Shown here piece by piece: positions 35,725 to 46,101 of a DNA stretch of 64,000 nt. A program made the translations under genes and the position numbers. The notes under the pieces are model-generated. The model was given only the letters and a program-made list of their open reading frames with translations, was not told the origin of the DNA and ran no database searches. Source of the stretch: Acuticoccus sp039189655 (GTDB taxonomy: Bacteria; Pseudomonadota; Alphaproteobacteria; Rhizobiales; Amorphaceae); the NCBI GenBank assembly GCA_039189655.1, contig JBCCYN010000004.1, positions 1 to 64,000 on the forward strand. The letters run 5' to 3'. Positions within the stretch are counted from its first letter, which is position 1. Each line of letters opens with the position of its first letter.

Positions 35725-36379
35725 CGCACACCTCGCGAATTGGTGCTCCGCACGACGTCGATGAGCGCGATTCGCGGCAGCATGTCGAGCTTCGGATGCG
35801 AAGTGTTTTGGCTTACGTCTGCTAACACCGTGCGCGATGGGGGGGTCTCCTTCAATCAAACCCAACACAGGACCGTGACTTTGACACTGTGTTATTTGAA
35901 CTTCCTCTCACGTGGTTGTTAAGTATACACAATTGCAACCATTTTTTTCTTGATTACTTGCTCACGCAGACGTTTCACTCACTGTTTATAGGACACACAC
36001 ATATATATCTCCAAGTCGTCATTCAGCTCGCTCCACCCGAACGGTCAGACTTAAAAATCAACCACGCCGCAATCACTGGAGAACCACCAAAGCCCAATCC
36101 CGCCCATATTAGGGGGCCAGCGGGTGTCACCGCAGTGAAACTCAAACATCGATGCCATATTCAAGCATACACAAATATTTTTGAGTCTATTAGTCCTCTA
36201 TTGTTGACAAATCTCTTCGTAATGCCGCGCTGATTGTATTTGGCAAGGAAGACTGTACAAAAAACGCGAGGATGACAGCTGTCGATCTGCGGGGAGGGCT
36301 TAAGAACGTAGTGCTTCATATCATGAAGAAACAGCAAAAGAACGTCGATAATTACTATAACGAGCCTGGAAAGGCCAAT
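35725..36379. other. AT-rich non-coding stretch
   Basis: From about 35880 to 36380 the sequence is clearly AT-richer than the flanking genes, which suggests DNA of foreign origin. A 114-codon open frame at 35889-36233 lacks a ribosome-binding site and has no recognisable features. A perfect TTGACA at 36204-36209 has no -10 box at 16-18 bases. No gene is supported. Confidence 0.3.
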
Positions 36380-36664
36380 ATGTCAGCAGGCGGAAATTTG
36401 GACGCCACCAAAAATCGCACTGATAAAATCATGACCGACAAAATCCCTACAAACCGAAACGAAGACGAAGCTTGGAATCGCGAGATTTTTAGTGCTCAGA
36501 TGGATCTGTTTAAACACGGCTACGACGAGAGAAAATTCCACGCCGAATCAGAAAAGTGCCTTAGTCGCGCCGAGTATGCCGCTCGAATTTGCCAAATCGC
36601 AGAGAGCGACCAAAAAAGTATTTCGAGTTATTTGTTACATGGCCTCGGGGTCAGAAATTCCTAG
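36380..36664 (+). CDS. Small hypothetical protein in AT-rich DNA
   Basis: A 94-residue frame from the ATG at 36380, which has GAAAGG five bases upstream. The frame is open further up to 36272, but without a good site. The product is hydrophilic and rich in Lys, Asn, Asp and Glu, with a predicted helical stretch (FSAQMDLFKHGYDERKF) and three Cys in total or fewer. No family was recognised. Codon use is AT-rich, unlike its neighbours, and fits recent transfer. It could be a real small accessory gene or chance. Confidence 0.35.
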   Translation: MSAGGNLDATKNRTDKIMTDKIPTNRNEDEAWNREIFSAQMDLFKHGYDERKFHAESEKCLSRAEYAARICQIAESDQKSISSYLLHGLGVRNS

Positions 36665-37108
36665 TGCACTTCGTCGCTACCGGCCAATATTTAGAATGAT
36701 TGTGGTCGACCATTAGGCTGAAGTAGCTGCCCGGCGGACAGCAAGACACACGCAACCGCCCTCTTTTGACATCAGAAGAGCTACCGGCGCTCCGAGTGCG
36801 CGTTCGAGCTTCAAACCCGCGCGCACTTCGGCCGAATCGAAGGCGCGGTAGACCACGCAGAGCCAGCGTGAAGAGCCACGCCATGAACTTTCAGAACGTG
36901 AAGCCGATGCCTAAACCGCTCGCGAAACGCGATCGGCATTGATCCTGGCGGGGCACCGCTTTTTGCCTTGCCTTAATTTCGCGCGCCCACCGTCGCGATG
37001 CCGCGGCGCCGCATCGCCAACCTGCGCAATCATCTACGGCGGTGTTTTTCGGGACTCGTGGGTTCCGAACCGCAATCTGGTTTGCCGACATATGAGATAG
37101 CATCCAGC
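36665..37108. other. Non-coding stretch upstream of the Cys-rich gene
   Basis: No gene is supported in these 444 bases. The base composition returns to GC-rich after about 36730, so the right edge of the foreign-looking DNA may lie near here. A minus-strand frame ends at 36891 with GIGFTF, which resembles the C-terminus of an outer-membrane barrel, but nothing upstream of it supports this. Confidence 0.25.
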
Positions 37109-37446
37109 ATGCTCGTCGACTCTCAAGTTGCGGCGATTCTGTGCAAAGAGTGTCGGCGCTCCTGCTGCCAGGCCGGCGGCGACCACGCCTATCTCAACCC
37201 ACAAACCCTTTCTGCGGAGACCTGCCGGGTCGCACGCTGCAACGCGGACGACCTCGTGGAAGCCTACATCGCGCACATTCCTGACCGCACCTATAAGCAC
37301 AGCTGCATCTTCCATGGCGCGAAGGTTGCGGCCTGCCGAAGTCGATGCGCAGCGCCACCTGCAACAGCTTTCGTTGTCCCGCCGCGCAACGGGTGCTCGA
37401 CGTTGTGCACTATGCCGCGATCGGCGAGCGGGAATTTGGCCAATAA
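37109..37446 (+). pseudogene. Cys-rich protein (CxxCxxxCC type), frameshifted
   Basis: The first frame (37109-37324) reads MLVDSQVAAILCKECRR, then SCCQAGGDHAYL and TYKHSCIFHGA. After a shift at about 37320-37324 the next frame continues GCGLPKSMRSATCNSFRC and ends at a TAA at 37446. Joined, the two halves give a protein of about 112 residues with a spaced cysteine set (CxxCxxxCC, then CIFH, GCGLP, TCNSFRC). This is the pattern of YkgJ-like metal-chelating proteins in alphaproteobacteria. One missing base near GAAGG explains the break. It could be a true mutation or a sequencing error. It lies 158 bases before clpB. Confidence 0.7.
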
Positions 37447-37604
37447 AGCCTCTCGGCGGTATCCCACAGACCTACCAACACAGCCACTGGGTGCATATCT
37501 ATCCTGAGGCGCCGGCCGTCCGGCGGCGCTCGCAGCGGCGTTACGCGCTGCGTTCTGTCACCCATCCGACGCCGCCGTTCCGGGGCGCCGGCCAAGGAGG
37601 CTGT

Positions 37605-40205
<2,601 letters not shown>

Positions 40206-40211
40206 ACAGAA

Positions 40212-40240
40212 AGTGCAGGCGGTAAGGTGCCGCCTGCACT
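40212..40240 (+). terminator. Hairpin after clpB
   Basis: A perfect 11-base-pair inverted repeat (arms 40212-40222 and 40230-40240, loop of seven bases) starts six bases after the clpB stop codon. It has no T-run, so it may need a factor, or may mainly protect the 3' end of the mRNA. Confidence 0.6.
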
Positions 40241-40426
40241 CAATTGCAAGATGAACCCATTGCGGACGTTTCTGCTGCGGCTCTGACGTCGCTGTGGTGC
40301 GCCGCATTGGTGGCTCCAAACGGCTTACTCCTTCCTTTCCCGTGGACAAATGCCATCTCCGCCAAGACGCAGGACGAAGCGTGCTAGCGTTAGTCTTGTG
40401 AGAATGCGTCCGGCAGACATATCTCA

Positions 40427-41002
40427 ATGAAAGAAAATCGCTTTCTTGAAATTGTAAACGAGAACCCGCTCAATCGGTTAATACTTGAACGTTTACCTGA
40501 TTTGGGTTTGAACGACTGCTGGTTGGTCTCAGGCGCATTGTTTCAGACGGCATGGAACATCATCACAGGCCGGCCACCAACAAATGGGATTCGCGACTAC
40601 GACGTATTCTATTTCGACGATTCTGATCTCTCGTGGGAAGCTGAGGACTATCAGATTAAGCGCGCGACCTCTGCATTTTCAGACATCGACGCCACCGTCG
40701 AGGTGCGCAATCAAGCGCGCGTCTATCTTTGGTACACACAAAAATATGGGTTGCCCTACCCGCCGCTAACACGTTCGACAGAGAGTATCGATCGTTTCTT
40801 GGCGAAGACGTGCATGGTCGGTCTATGTCCAGGCCGGGGCAGTCGGCCAAGGTTGTACGCGCCTGTCGGTCTTCAAGATGTATCGGAAATGGTCGTTCAA
40901 CCGAACTACTCCGAGAATTTCCAGGTGCATCGCTATCGCGAAAAGGCAGCCAGATGGCTGCGCTGCTGGCCAGAGCTGATGGTGGTGCATCCGGAGGTGT
41001 AG
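40427..41002 (+). CDS. Nucleotidyltransferase-family protein (DUF925 type)
   Basis: A 191-residue protein of the nucleotidyltransferase superfamily. The N-terminal LVSGALFQTAWN takes the place of the helix-turn region, IRDYDVFYFDDSDLSW carries the acidic metal ligands, and DIDATVEVRNQARVYLWY supplies the third acidic position. The C-terminal half (PPLTRSTESIDRFL and KAARWLRCWPEL) is typical of the family. The substrate is unknown. The upstream DNA is AT-rich and no strong ribosome-binding site is seen. It lies between clpB and a decayed copy of the clpB 3' end, so it probably arrived by insertion. Confidence 0.8.
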   Translation: MKENRFLEIVNENPLNRLILERLPDLGLNDCWLVSGALFQTAWNIITGRPPTNGIRDYDVFYFDDSDLSWEAEDYQIKRATSAFSDIDATVEVRNQARVYLWYTQKYGLPYPPLTRSTESIDRFLAKTCMVGLCPGRGSRPRLYAPVGLQDVSEMVVQPNYSENFQVHRYREKAARWLRCWPELMVVHPEV

Positions 41003-41055
41003 GGTTTCTGTCAGGGTTGTTGCGGGTGCACCCAACGCTGCGGGCTGTTTTACGA

Positions 41056-41380
41056 TACCTTTCGCCAGAAATACTTCAATCGCCAATTCTTCAATCGCTT
41101 CGACGAGATTGTCGTCTTTGCAAGACAGAGACGGAGCAGTTGGGCGCTATCAGCATCATTGAGAGGCAGCGTATTCGAGCTCTACATGCGGACCGCAGGA
41201 GCAAGCGAAATCTGCGTCGTCCGCCCCCCAAATAGAATGACCCAAAAAGTGGTGCGGCACCTGCTCCTGGAAAGAATTTTAGAGGGCAGGGTTTCTGCTG
41301 GCGACACGGTGTGCATGACGTTTGCGGCCGAGTGGTTTTTGTTTCAGCGCGTCGGCAGCGGCGTGGCCGAGGCGGCTTGA
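41056..41380 (+). pseudogene. Decayed duplicate of the clpB 3' end
   Basis: Translated in changing frames, this stretch matches the end of ClpB: FRQKYFNR and FNRFDEIVVFA match the FRPEFLNRLDEIVLFS part; EQLGAISIIERQRIRALHAD matches AQMGAIVDIQMQRLLALLAD; and ERILEGRVSAGDTV to FQRVGSGVAEAA matches EKILQGEVSDGDTV to FERVGSGVAEAA. It has at least two frameshifts, a short internal duplication near 41078-41100, a stop codon and a deletion of about 60 bases. The final 31 bases are identical to clpB, unlike the rest. It begins about 50 bases after the nucleotidyltransferase gene. Confidence 0.85.
41346..41376 (+). repeat. 31-bp repeat, copy 2
   Basis: A perfect copy of 40171-40201, in direct orientation, 1.17 kb downstream. 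Together the two copies bracket the nucleotidyltransferase gene, as attachment sites at the 3' end of a target gene would. Confidence 0.9.
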
Positions 41381-41489
41381 GCGTTAAGGAGGAAACAGTC
41401 TAGAATTGTTTGCGGATTGCAATCTGCGAGCCTATCCTTTGTTTTGAATTTCTACGGTATCCAATCGATCGAACCGGAGCGATATCGAC

Positions 41490-41732
41490 ATGATTTGGAA
41501 TATAATCGATAAACGCAAACGGAAATTTCGTTGGCGCGAAATAAATGCTATTATCGAAGATATAGAACACGATAATATCACCGCCGATTCAGATTTTTTT
41601 GACGAACGAAACGATGCGGCACCGATCTATGCGGCAAGAGAGGGTATTCTATTGCACGATGCTATTTTGTGGGCAGAGAACCAAGAGGGAAAAGTTACAC
41701 TTTTTATCTATGACAAAGGTGATGGTTTATAA
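41490..41732 (+). CDS. Small acidic hypothetical protein
   Basis: An 80-residue frame with an ATG and CGGAG ten bases upstream. The product is rich in Asp, Glu and Ile, begins MIWNIIDKRKRKFRWREI and ends FIYDKGDGL; it has no signal peptide or membrane segment and no recognised family. Base composition is AT-rich, unlike the flanking core genes, which fits accessory DNA. It may be an immunity-like or orphan protein, but nothing proves this. Confidence 0.4.
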   Translation: MIWNIIDKRKRKFRWREINAIIEDIEHDNITADSDFFDERNDAAPIYAAREGILLHDAILWAENQEGKVTLFIYDKGDGL

Positions 41733-42004
41733 GCAAATTTGGGCATTGCAAGATCGTTACCATAATATTCGCCAGGCTCGCGTCCCACTCAATGGGCCCA
41801 AGGCGTGAGCGGCTCGTTTGCGCCGGACACGCTATGCCGACATGGACCTTCCGCCATGAAACGATGAAACGACTCGATCCAACCATGTCGGTATCTCAAG
41901 ATGGCGATTGCAGGTGAACGCCTCGCGCGGTTTGACGCAAGTAGCCACTCCAGCTGCACCTCCACGGTAGTCCACCAACGCCGAAAACTCACCGGAGGTT
42001 ATTG

Positions 42005-43102
42005 ATGAAATCCAATCCGCCGTCCGAGGCTCCGTCGACCTCCGGTATGGTCGAATACGACGACAACTCGCGGATGCAGAAAAACCTCGTTCTGTCGAAG
42101 GACGAAGTGCTGCAGAGCCTCGTGGGTAAGATGGGCGCCGTAGACGGTGAATTCGTCATCGCCGACTATGGCTGCGGCCCTGGCCATAGCGCTGTCGATG
42201 CCGTGAAACCGTCGCTCGCAAAGTACCGCGAGATCAGCCCGGGCGGGTCGGTGGTCGTGCGGCACGTGGACCAGCCGGGAAACGACTGGAACGGTCTTTG
42301 GAAAATCGTGTTCGGGCCTGACGGCTATCAGCACTATGAGAACGTGCGAAGCGAGGCGGTCATCGGCTCGTTCTACGAAACACAGGCCAGTCGAGGCTCA
42401 GTGGCCATCGCCACGTGCTTTGCCGCAAGCCATTGGTCGAGCCGCGCTATTCACACTCACTCCCCAGGCACGGCATGGTTCGCCGACCTGGAGGGCGAGG
42501 CCCGTGCCGAAGCAAAGGCCCTCGCCCGCGCCGACTGGCTGGCCTTCATGCACGCCCGCAAAGAAGAACTGCGGCCGGGTGGGTGTCTGATGGTGGCGAC
42601 CCTTGGCAGCGTGCCGGACCCAACGGAGATAAACGGTGTCAAAGCCGCCGCGCGAAAGGTCTATCGGGCGATCTTTAGAGTTGCCGATGAGATGGCCAAG
42701 GACGGACTGCTGAAACGGTCGGCGGTGGATCGGTTCGTGTTTCCTCTGTGGTTTCCCACCGTTGATGATCTTCTGGAACCCATCGAAGACGATGCAGATC
42801 TGAAGGACGCGTTTGAAATCCTCGATGCGGATGTGAAGCCTGCCGCCGTCCACCCGGACGACGTTTTTGCCGACCTGATCTCCAATCCGAAACAATATGG
42901 TGAGAGCTACACCGGTTATGTGCGCGGCTTCGGTGAATCGTCCATCCGTCTCCACCTGATCGCGCCCTCAGCGGACAGTCCATCAGAGGTCGATGGCCTC
43001 ACCGATGAATACTTTGACCGATTCCAAAAACTCTATACGGACGAGCCAGGCCAGCACGCCTTTGAAAATCTCAACATCACTTTCCTTGCACAGCGGAAGT
43101 AG
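42005..43102 (+). CDS. SABATH-type (salicylate/jasmonate-like) carboxyl methyltransferase
   Basis: A 365-residue SAM-dependent methyltransferase of the Methyltransf_7 type, a family best known for plant enzymes that methylate carboxyl groups of small acids. The N-terminal YDDNSRMQKNL matches the substrate and SAM contact S-x-x-x-Q. The SAM loop is IADYGCGPGHSA, and CFAASHWSSRAI with TAWFADLEGE matches the family region SxxxLHWLS. The C-terminal part has the helical cap. GGAGG lies six bases before the ATG at 42005. It stands alone in accessory DNA. The acceptor is unknown; an acyl carrier protein, fatty acid or phenolic acid is possible. Confidence 0.8.
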   Translation: MKSNPPSEAPSTSGMVEYDDNSRMQKNLVLSKDEVLQSLVGKMGAVDGEFVIADYGCGPGHSAVDAVKPSLAKYREISPGGSVVVRHVDQPGNDWNGLWKIVFGPDGYQHYENVRSEAVIGSFYETQASRGSVAIATCFAASHWSSRAIHTHSPGTAWFADLEGEARAEAKALARADWLAFMHARKEELRPGGCLMVATLGSVPDPTEINGVKAAARKVYRAIFRVADEMAKDGLLKRSAVDRFVFPLWFPTVDDLLEPIEDDADLKDAFEILDADVKPAAVHPDDVFADLISNPKQYGESYTGYVRGFGESSIRLHLIAPSADSPSEVDGLTDEYFDRFQKLYTDEPGQHAFENLNITFLAQRK

Positions 43103-43287
43103 TTCGGCGCGGACCATTTTTGGGATCTCACCATCCAGGGTGATGTTGGTCTGTCGAAGTTTTCAAAATAACAGGAGAATTTTCGTAAGCCTGCGTCCGA
43201 GTGCGCCACTTGACCCCAGGCTCGGCAAAAATACTTCTGCCGTGGTGATGGCTCCGTCACGCCCGCCGGTCCCGCGATGAACTCGAG

Positions 43288-43647
43288 ATGGTTTCCATGA
43301 ACGCCCACACCGCCAGCCTTATCAACGCCGTTCTGCTCATCGCCCTTTCAGCGTGGGGGTACTTTTCATCCCAGGCGCCTTCCATGACGGCGCTAATCCC
43401 GGCCCTATTCGGCGTGCTTCTCCTGCTCTGCTATCCGGGGGTGAAAGCGCAGAACAAAATCGTCGCGCACGTTGCGGTGGTGCTGACCGTCGTCATCGTC
43501 GTTGCGCTTATCATGCCGCTCCAGGCTGCCATTGGCCGGAGCGACGGGACCGCCATGGCACGGATCGGCATCATGCTGATCAGCTCGCTCTTTGCCGTCG
43601 TTTTCTTCGTGAAGAGCTTTATCGACGCGCGGCGGGCGAAGGCTTAA
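43288..43647 (+). CDS. Small membrane protein with four predicted helices
   Basis: A 119-residue hydrophobic protein with four transmembrane segments: residues about 10-27, 31-50, 58-80 and 92-112. A second ATG at 43297 is equally possible as a start. Short charged loops and a final RRAKA suggest the C-terminus faces the cytoplasm. No named family was recognised, but codon use is like the core genes and the reading frame is clearly coding. It is convergent with the RTX gene, with a strong hairpin between them. Confidence 0.7.
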   Translation: MVSMNAHTASLINAVLLIALSAWGYFSSQAPSMTALIPALFGVLLLLCYPGVKAQNKIVAHVAVVLTVVIVVALIMPLQAAIGRSDGTAMARIGIMLISSLFAVVFFVKSFIDARRAKA

Positions 43648-43678
43648 TCACATAAGTCAAGTAAAGGCGACAGATAGA

Positions 43679-43705
43679 CTGGGCTGACTATAGCAGCCAG
43701 CCCAG
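43679..43705. terminator. Hairpin between convergent genes
   Basis: A perfect eight-base-pair GC-rich stem (arms 43679-43686 and 43698-43705, CTGGGCTG/CAGCCCAG) with an 11-base loop lies between two convergent genes. It could serve both; there is no long T-run on either side. Confidence 0.5.
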
Positions 43706-43741
43706 CAGTTCATTGAAAAATCGTTGTTTGCGAAACCTACG

Positions 43742-44587
43742 CTAGACGATGGGACCTAGATCGCCGTTGTCGGCCAACTGCTGGATGTTTTCTTCGGTTT
43801 GGTTCCGGAAGTTGAGCAGGTAGCCATTCGCAAAGGTCACGAGCACGTTGTTACCGTCTTGCTCGATGCTGTCGATGGTTTCGCTCGTGCTCACAAGGAT
43901 ATTGTCAACGCCGAACAAGAAATCGGTAATGGTGTCCTTGTCTCCATCCGCCACATCTTCCGAATCGAACAGGAATAGGTCAGCGCCCTTACCGCCGGAA
44001 ATGCGGTCGCTCCCTGTGCCACCGTCCACCAGGTCGATCCCCGCCTGCCCGCGCACATCATCGTCGCCCGACCCGCCAAAAATAGTGTCGGCGTTGGCGT
44101 TACCCACCACAAGGTCATTGCCGCTGCCGCCCTGGATCAAGTCACGACCGGCGCCGCCCGCAATGCGATCATTCCCCGAGTCGCCCACCAGGGTATCGCC
44201 ATCATTGCCGCCAAAGATGCTGTCGTTGTCGCTCCCGCCCGTGATGCTGTCACGACCGTTGCCGCCCTTCAGGGAATCCTCGTCCGATGATCCGTTCAGG
44301 ACATCGTTGCCTTGACCGCCGATGATGGTGTCATTGCCGGCACCGCCGTCCACGAAATCGCGGCCCAGGCCCGCCAAAATGTGGTCGCCGCCGTCATTGG
44401 CGTCCGCCCCGCCGAAAATACTGTCATCACCCGGCCCGCCAGAAACAAAATCGTCGCCGTTCTCGGCGAGGAGGGTATCGTTACCCTCAAGGCCAAATAT
44501 CTCGTCGTTGTCCGGGGTACCCGTAAGGCTATCGTTCCCGCGGGTGCCGATGATCAGCTCACCGGTCCTCGTAAATGATCCACTCAT
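43742..44587 (-). CDS. RTX (hemolysin-type) calcium-binding protein
   Basis: A 281-residue protein made mostly of glycine/aspartate nonapeptide repeats of the GGxGxDxLx type (residues about 11-205), which bind Ca2+ in a parallel beta-roll outside the cell. After them comes FLFDSEDVADGDKDTITDFL, as in serralysin-type C-terminal modules, then an IEQDGNNVLVTFANG strand. There is no signal peptide; such proteins leave through type I secretion using a C-terminal signal. No catalytic domain or type I secretion genes are present in the window. AAAGGT precedes the ATG. Confidence 0.92.
   Translation of the reverse strand: MSGSFTRTGELIIGTRGNDSLTGTPDNDEIFGLEGNDTLLAENGDDFVSGGPGDDSIFGGADANDGGDHILAGLGRDFVDGGAGNDTIIGGQGNDVLNGSSDEDSLKGGNGRDSITGGSDNDSIFGGNDGDTLVGDSGNDRIAGGAGRDLIQGGSGNDLVVGNANADTIFGGSGDDDVRGQAGIDLVDGGTGSDRISGGKGADLFLFDSEDVADGDKDTITDFLFGVDNILVSTSETIDSIEQDGNNVLVTFANGYLLNFRNQTEENIQQLADNGDLGPIV
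43973..44557 (-). repeat. RTX nonapeptide-coding repeat array
   Basis: About twenty degenerate 27-base units encode GGxGxDxxx or GNDxxxG nonapeptides, in runs separated by short breaks. It explains the quasi-periodic signal in this stretch; it is not a CRISPR array. Confidence 0.85.
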
Positions 44588-44766
44588 TGATTTACCTTTC
44601 GATGAAACACCTCCATTGCCCTAGCCGCCACTGCAACCGGTGACAAGAAAAAAGCAAAATAAGGCAAGAAAACAGAATAAAGCCAGCGCTCAACGCACTC
44701 TTAGATAGCGGGTTTTAGGCGCAATATGCTCAAGATTGTCGATGGCATGCTGCCGTCGGGCGTTGG

Positions 44767-46101
44767 CTAGGTGGCAGCGGCCTCAAGGCGAGCGACGGTG
44801 GCTTCGTGGCCCAGGAGGCGCATCCAAGGACCTAGCTCCGGCCCCGAGTCCGCGCCGGTCAAAGCCTTGCGTAGCGGCATGAACAGCGCTTTGCCTTTGG
44901 CCCCGGTTTGCTGACGGACGGCCTTGGTCCACGCTCCGAAAGTGGCCTCGTCCCAGGGCTCGGGCGGGAGCAAGGCGAGTGCTTCGGACACAATCACCTT
45001 TTCGTCCCCACTCAGTGGCGAGGCGGTCGAGATTGCGTCGGCGTCGGCTTCCAACCGCTCTCGCCACAAATTCACATCGCCGCGGAAGGTGAGATTGTCC
45101 CGCACGGTCGTCCACAAAAGCGCCTCGCGCGGGTCGGTTGCGGGGGCCGGAAGCGCGTGGACGATCGCCGCGTTGAGGCGCTTCAGTTCGGCTGGGTCGA
45201 ACGTGGCTGGGCCGCGCGAAACATCCTTGAGCGCCACCGTCTTTGCCAGTTGATCGAGGCTTTCGCCGGGGGCCACGGGGTGGGAGGTGCCCACCAGCAC
45301 CGCGAGGGACGCAACGGCGAGGGGCTCGTAGCCGTCCTGCGCCAGGCGCCTGATGGAGAGTGGATTATCCCGCTTTGAAAGGGGCTCGCCATCACCGCGA
45401 ACGAGAAGGTTGTGGTGGGCGAATTGGGGCGCTGAGGCGCCAAGGGCCTCGAAAATGGCAATCTGCACCCCCGAGTTGGTCACGTGATCCTCACCGCGCA
45501 CGACGGTGGTGACGGTGAAATCGATATCGTCCACCACCGACGGCAACGTGTAGAGATAACTGCCGTCCTCGCGCACGAGGATCGGGTCGGAGACAGCGCC
45601 CAGGTTCACCGTCTGGGGTCCGCGGCAAAGGTCGTCCCAGCTGCGCGCACCGGCTGGAAGCTTAAAACGCCAGTGGGGCCGACGGCCTTCGGCCTCAAGA
45701 GCGTGGCGCTCCGCATCGCTGAGGGAAAGGGCCGCGCGATCGTAGACCGGCGGCAGCCCGCGGGCCCGTAACCTGCTTCGTTTACGGTCCAGCTCCTCCG
45801 GGGTCTCGTAGCAGGGGTAGAGCAGACCGGCGCGGCGCAAATCCTCAGCCGCGGCATCATAGCGGGCCAGCCGTTCCGATTGCCGCTCCACCCGTCCTGG
45901 CTCGATGCCGAGCCAGTCAAGATCGATGGAGATCTGTTTGGCAAAACTGTCCTTGGAGCGTTCCACGTCCGTGTCGTCGTAGCGCAAGACGAAGCTGCCG
46001 CCCGACGAGATGGCCAAGAACCAATTGTAAAGGGCGGTGCGGACATTGCCGATGTGGAGTTCGCCCGTGGGCGATGGCGCAAAGCGCACGACGTCAGGCA
46101 T
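44767..46101 (-). CDS. gltX: Glutamate-tRNA ligase
   Basis: A 444-residue class I aminoacyl-tRNA synthetase. The N-terminal FAPSPTGELHIGNVRTA has the HIGH-type HIGN (16-19); the KMSKS-type loop reads GEPLSKRDN. The C-terminal helical anticodon-binding part is present. Many alphaproteobacteria have two GltX proteins, one charging tRNA-Glu and one also tRNA-Gln; which one this is cannot be told. The open frame goes up to 46260, but the ATG at 46099-46101 gives the proper N-terminus. It overlaps the end of nadE by eight bases, so the two are translated together. Confidence 0.94.
   Translation of the reverse strand: MPDVVRFAPSPTGELHIGNVRTALYNWFLAISSGGSFVLRYDDTDVERSKDSFAKQISIDLDWLGIEPGRVERQSERLARYDAAAEDLRRAGLLYPCYETPEELDRKRSRLRARGLPPVYDRAALSLSDAERHALEAEGRRPHWRFKLPAGARSWDDLCRGPQTVNLGAVSDPILVREDGSYLYTLPSVVDDIDFTVTTVVRGEDHVTNSGVQIAIFEALGASAPQFAHHNLLVRGDGEPLSKRDNPLSIRRLAQDGYEPLAVASLAVLVGTSHPVAPGESLDQLAKTVALKDVSRGPATFDPAELKRLNAAIVHALPAPATDPREALLWTTVRDNLTFRGDVNLWRERLEADADAISTASPLSGDEKVIVSEALALLPPEPWDEATFGAWTKAVRQQTGAKGKALFMPLRKALTGADSGPELGPWMRLLGHEATVARLEAAAT

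Noticed and set aside
36204..36240. Perfect TTGACA as a promoter for the small orphan gene
   Set aside because: No -10 hexamer lies 16-18 bases downstream.
36891..37103. Minus-strand frame ending GIGFTF, like an outer-membrane barrel terminus
   Set aside because: Only the last few residues fit; no beta-strand pattern or signal peptide is present upstream.
37128..37604. Upstream extension of the clpB frame (159 codons)
   Set aside because: The ClpB N-terminus MNIEKFSDR begins at 37605 after AAGGAGG; the upstream part overlaps the Cys-rich pseudogene in another frame.
43973..44557. Possible CRISPR-like periodicity
   Set aside because: The period is 27 bases, in frame, and encodes RTX nonapeptides; there are no conserved repeats with unique spacers.
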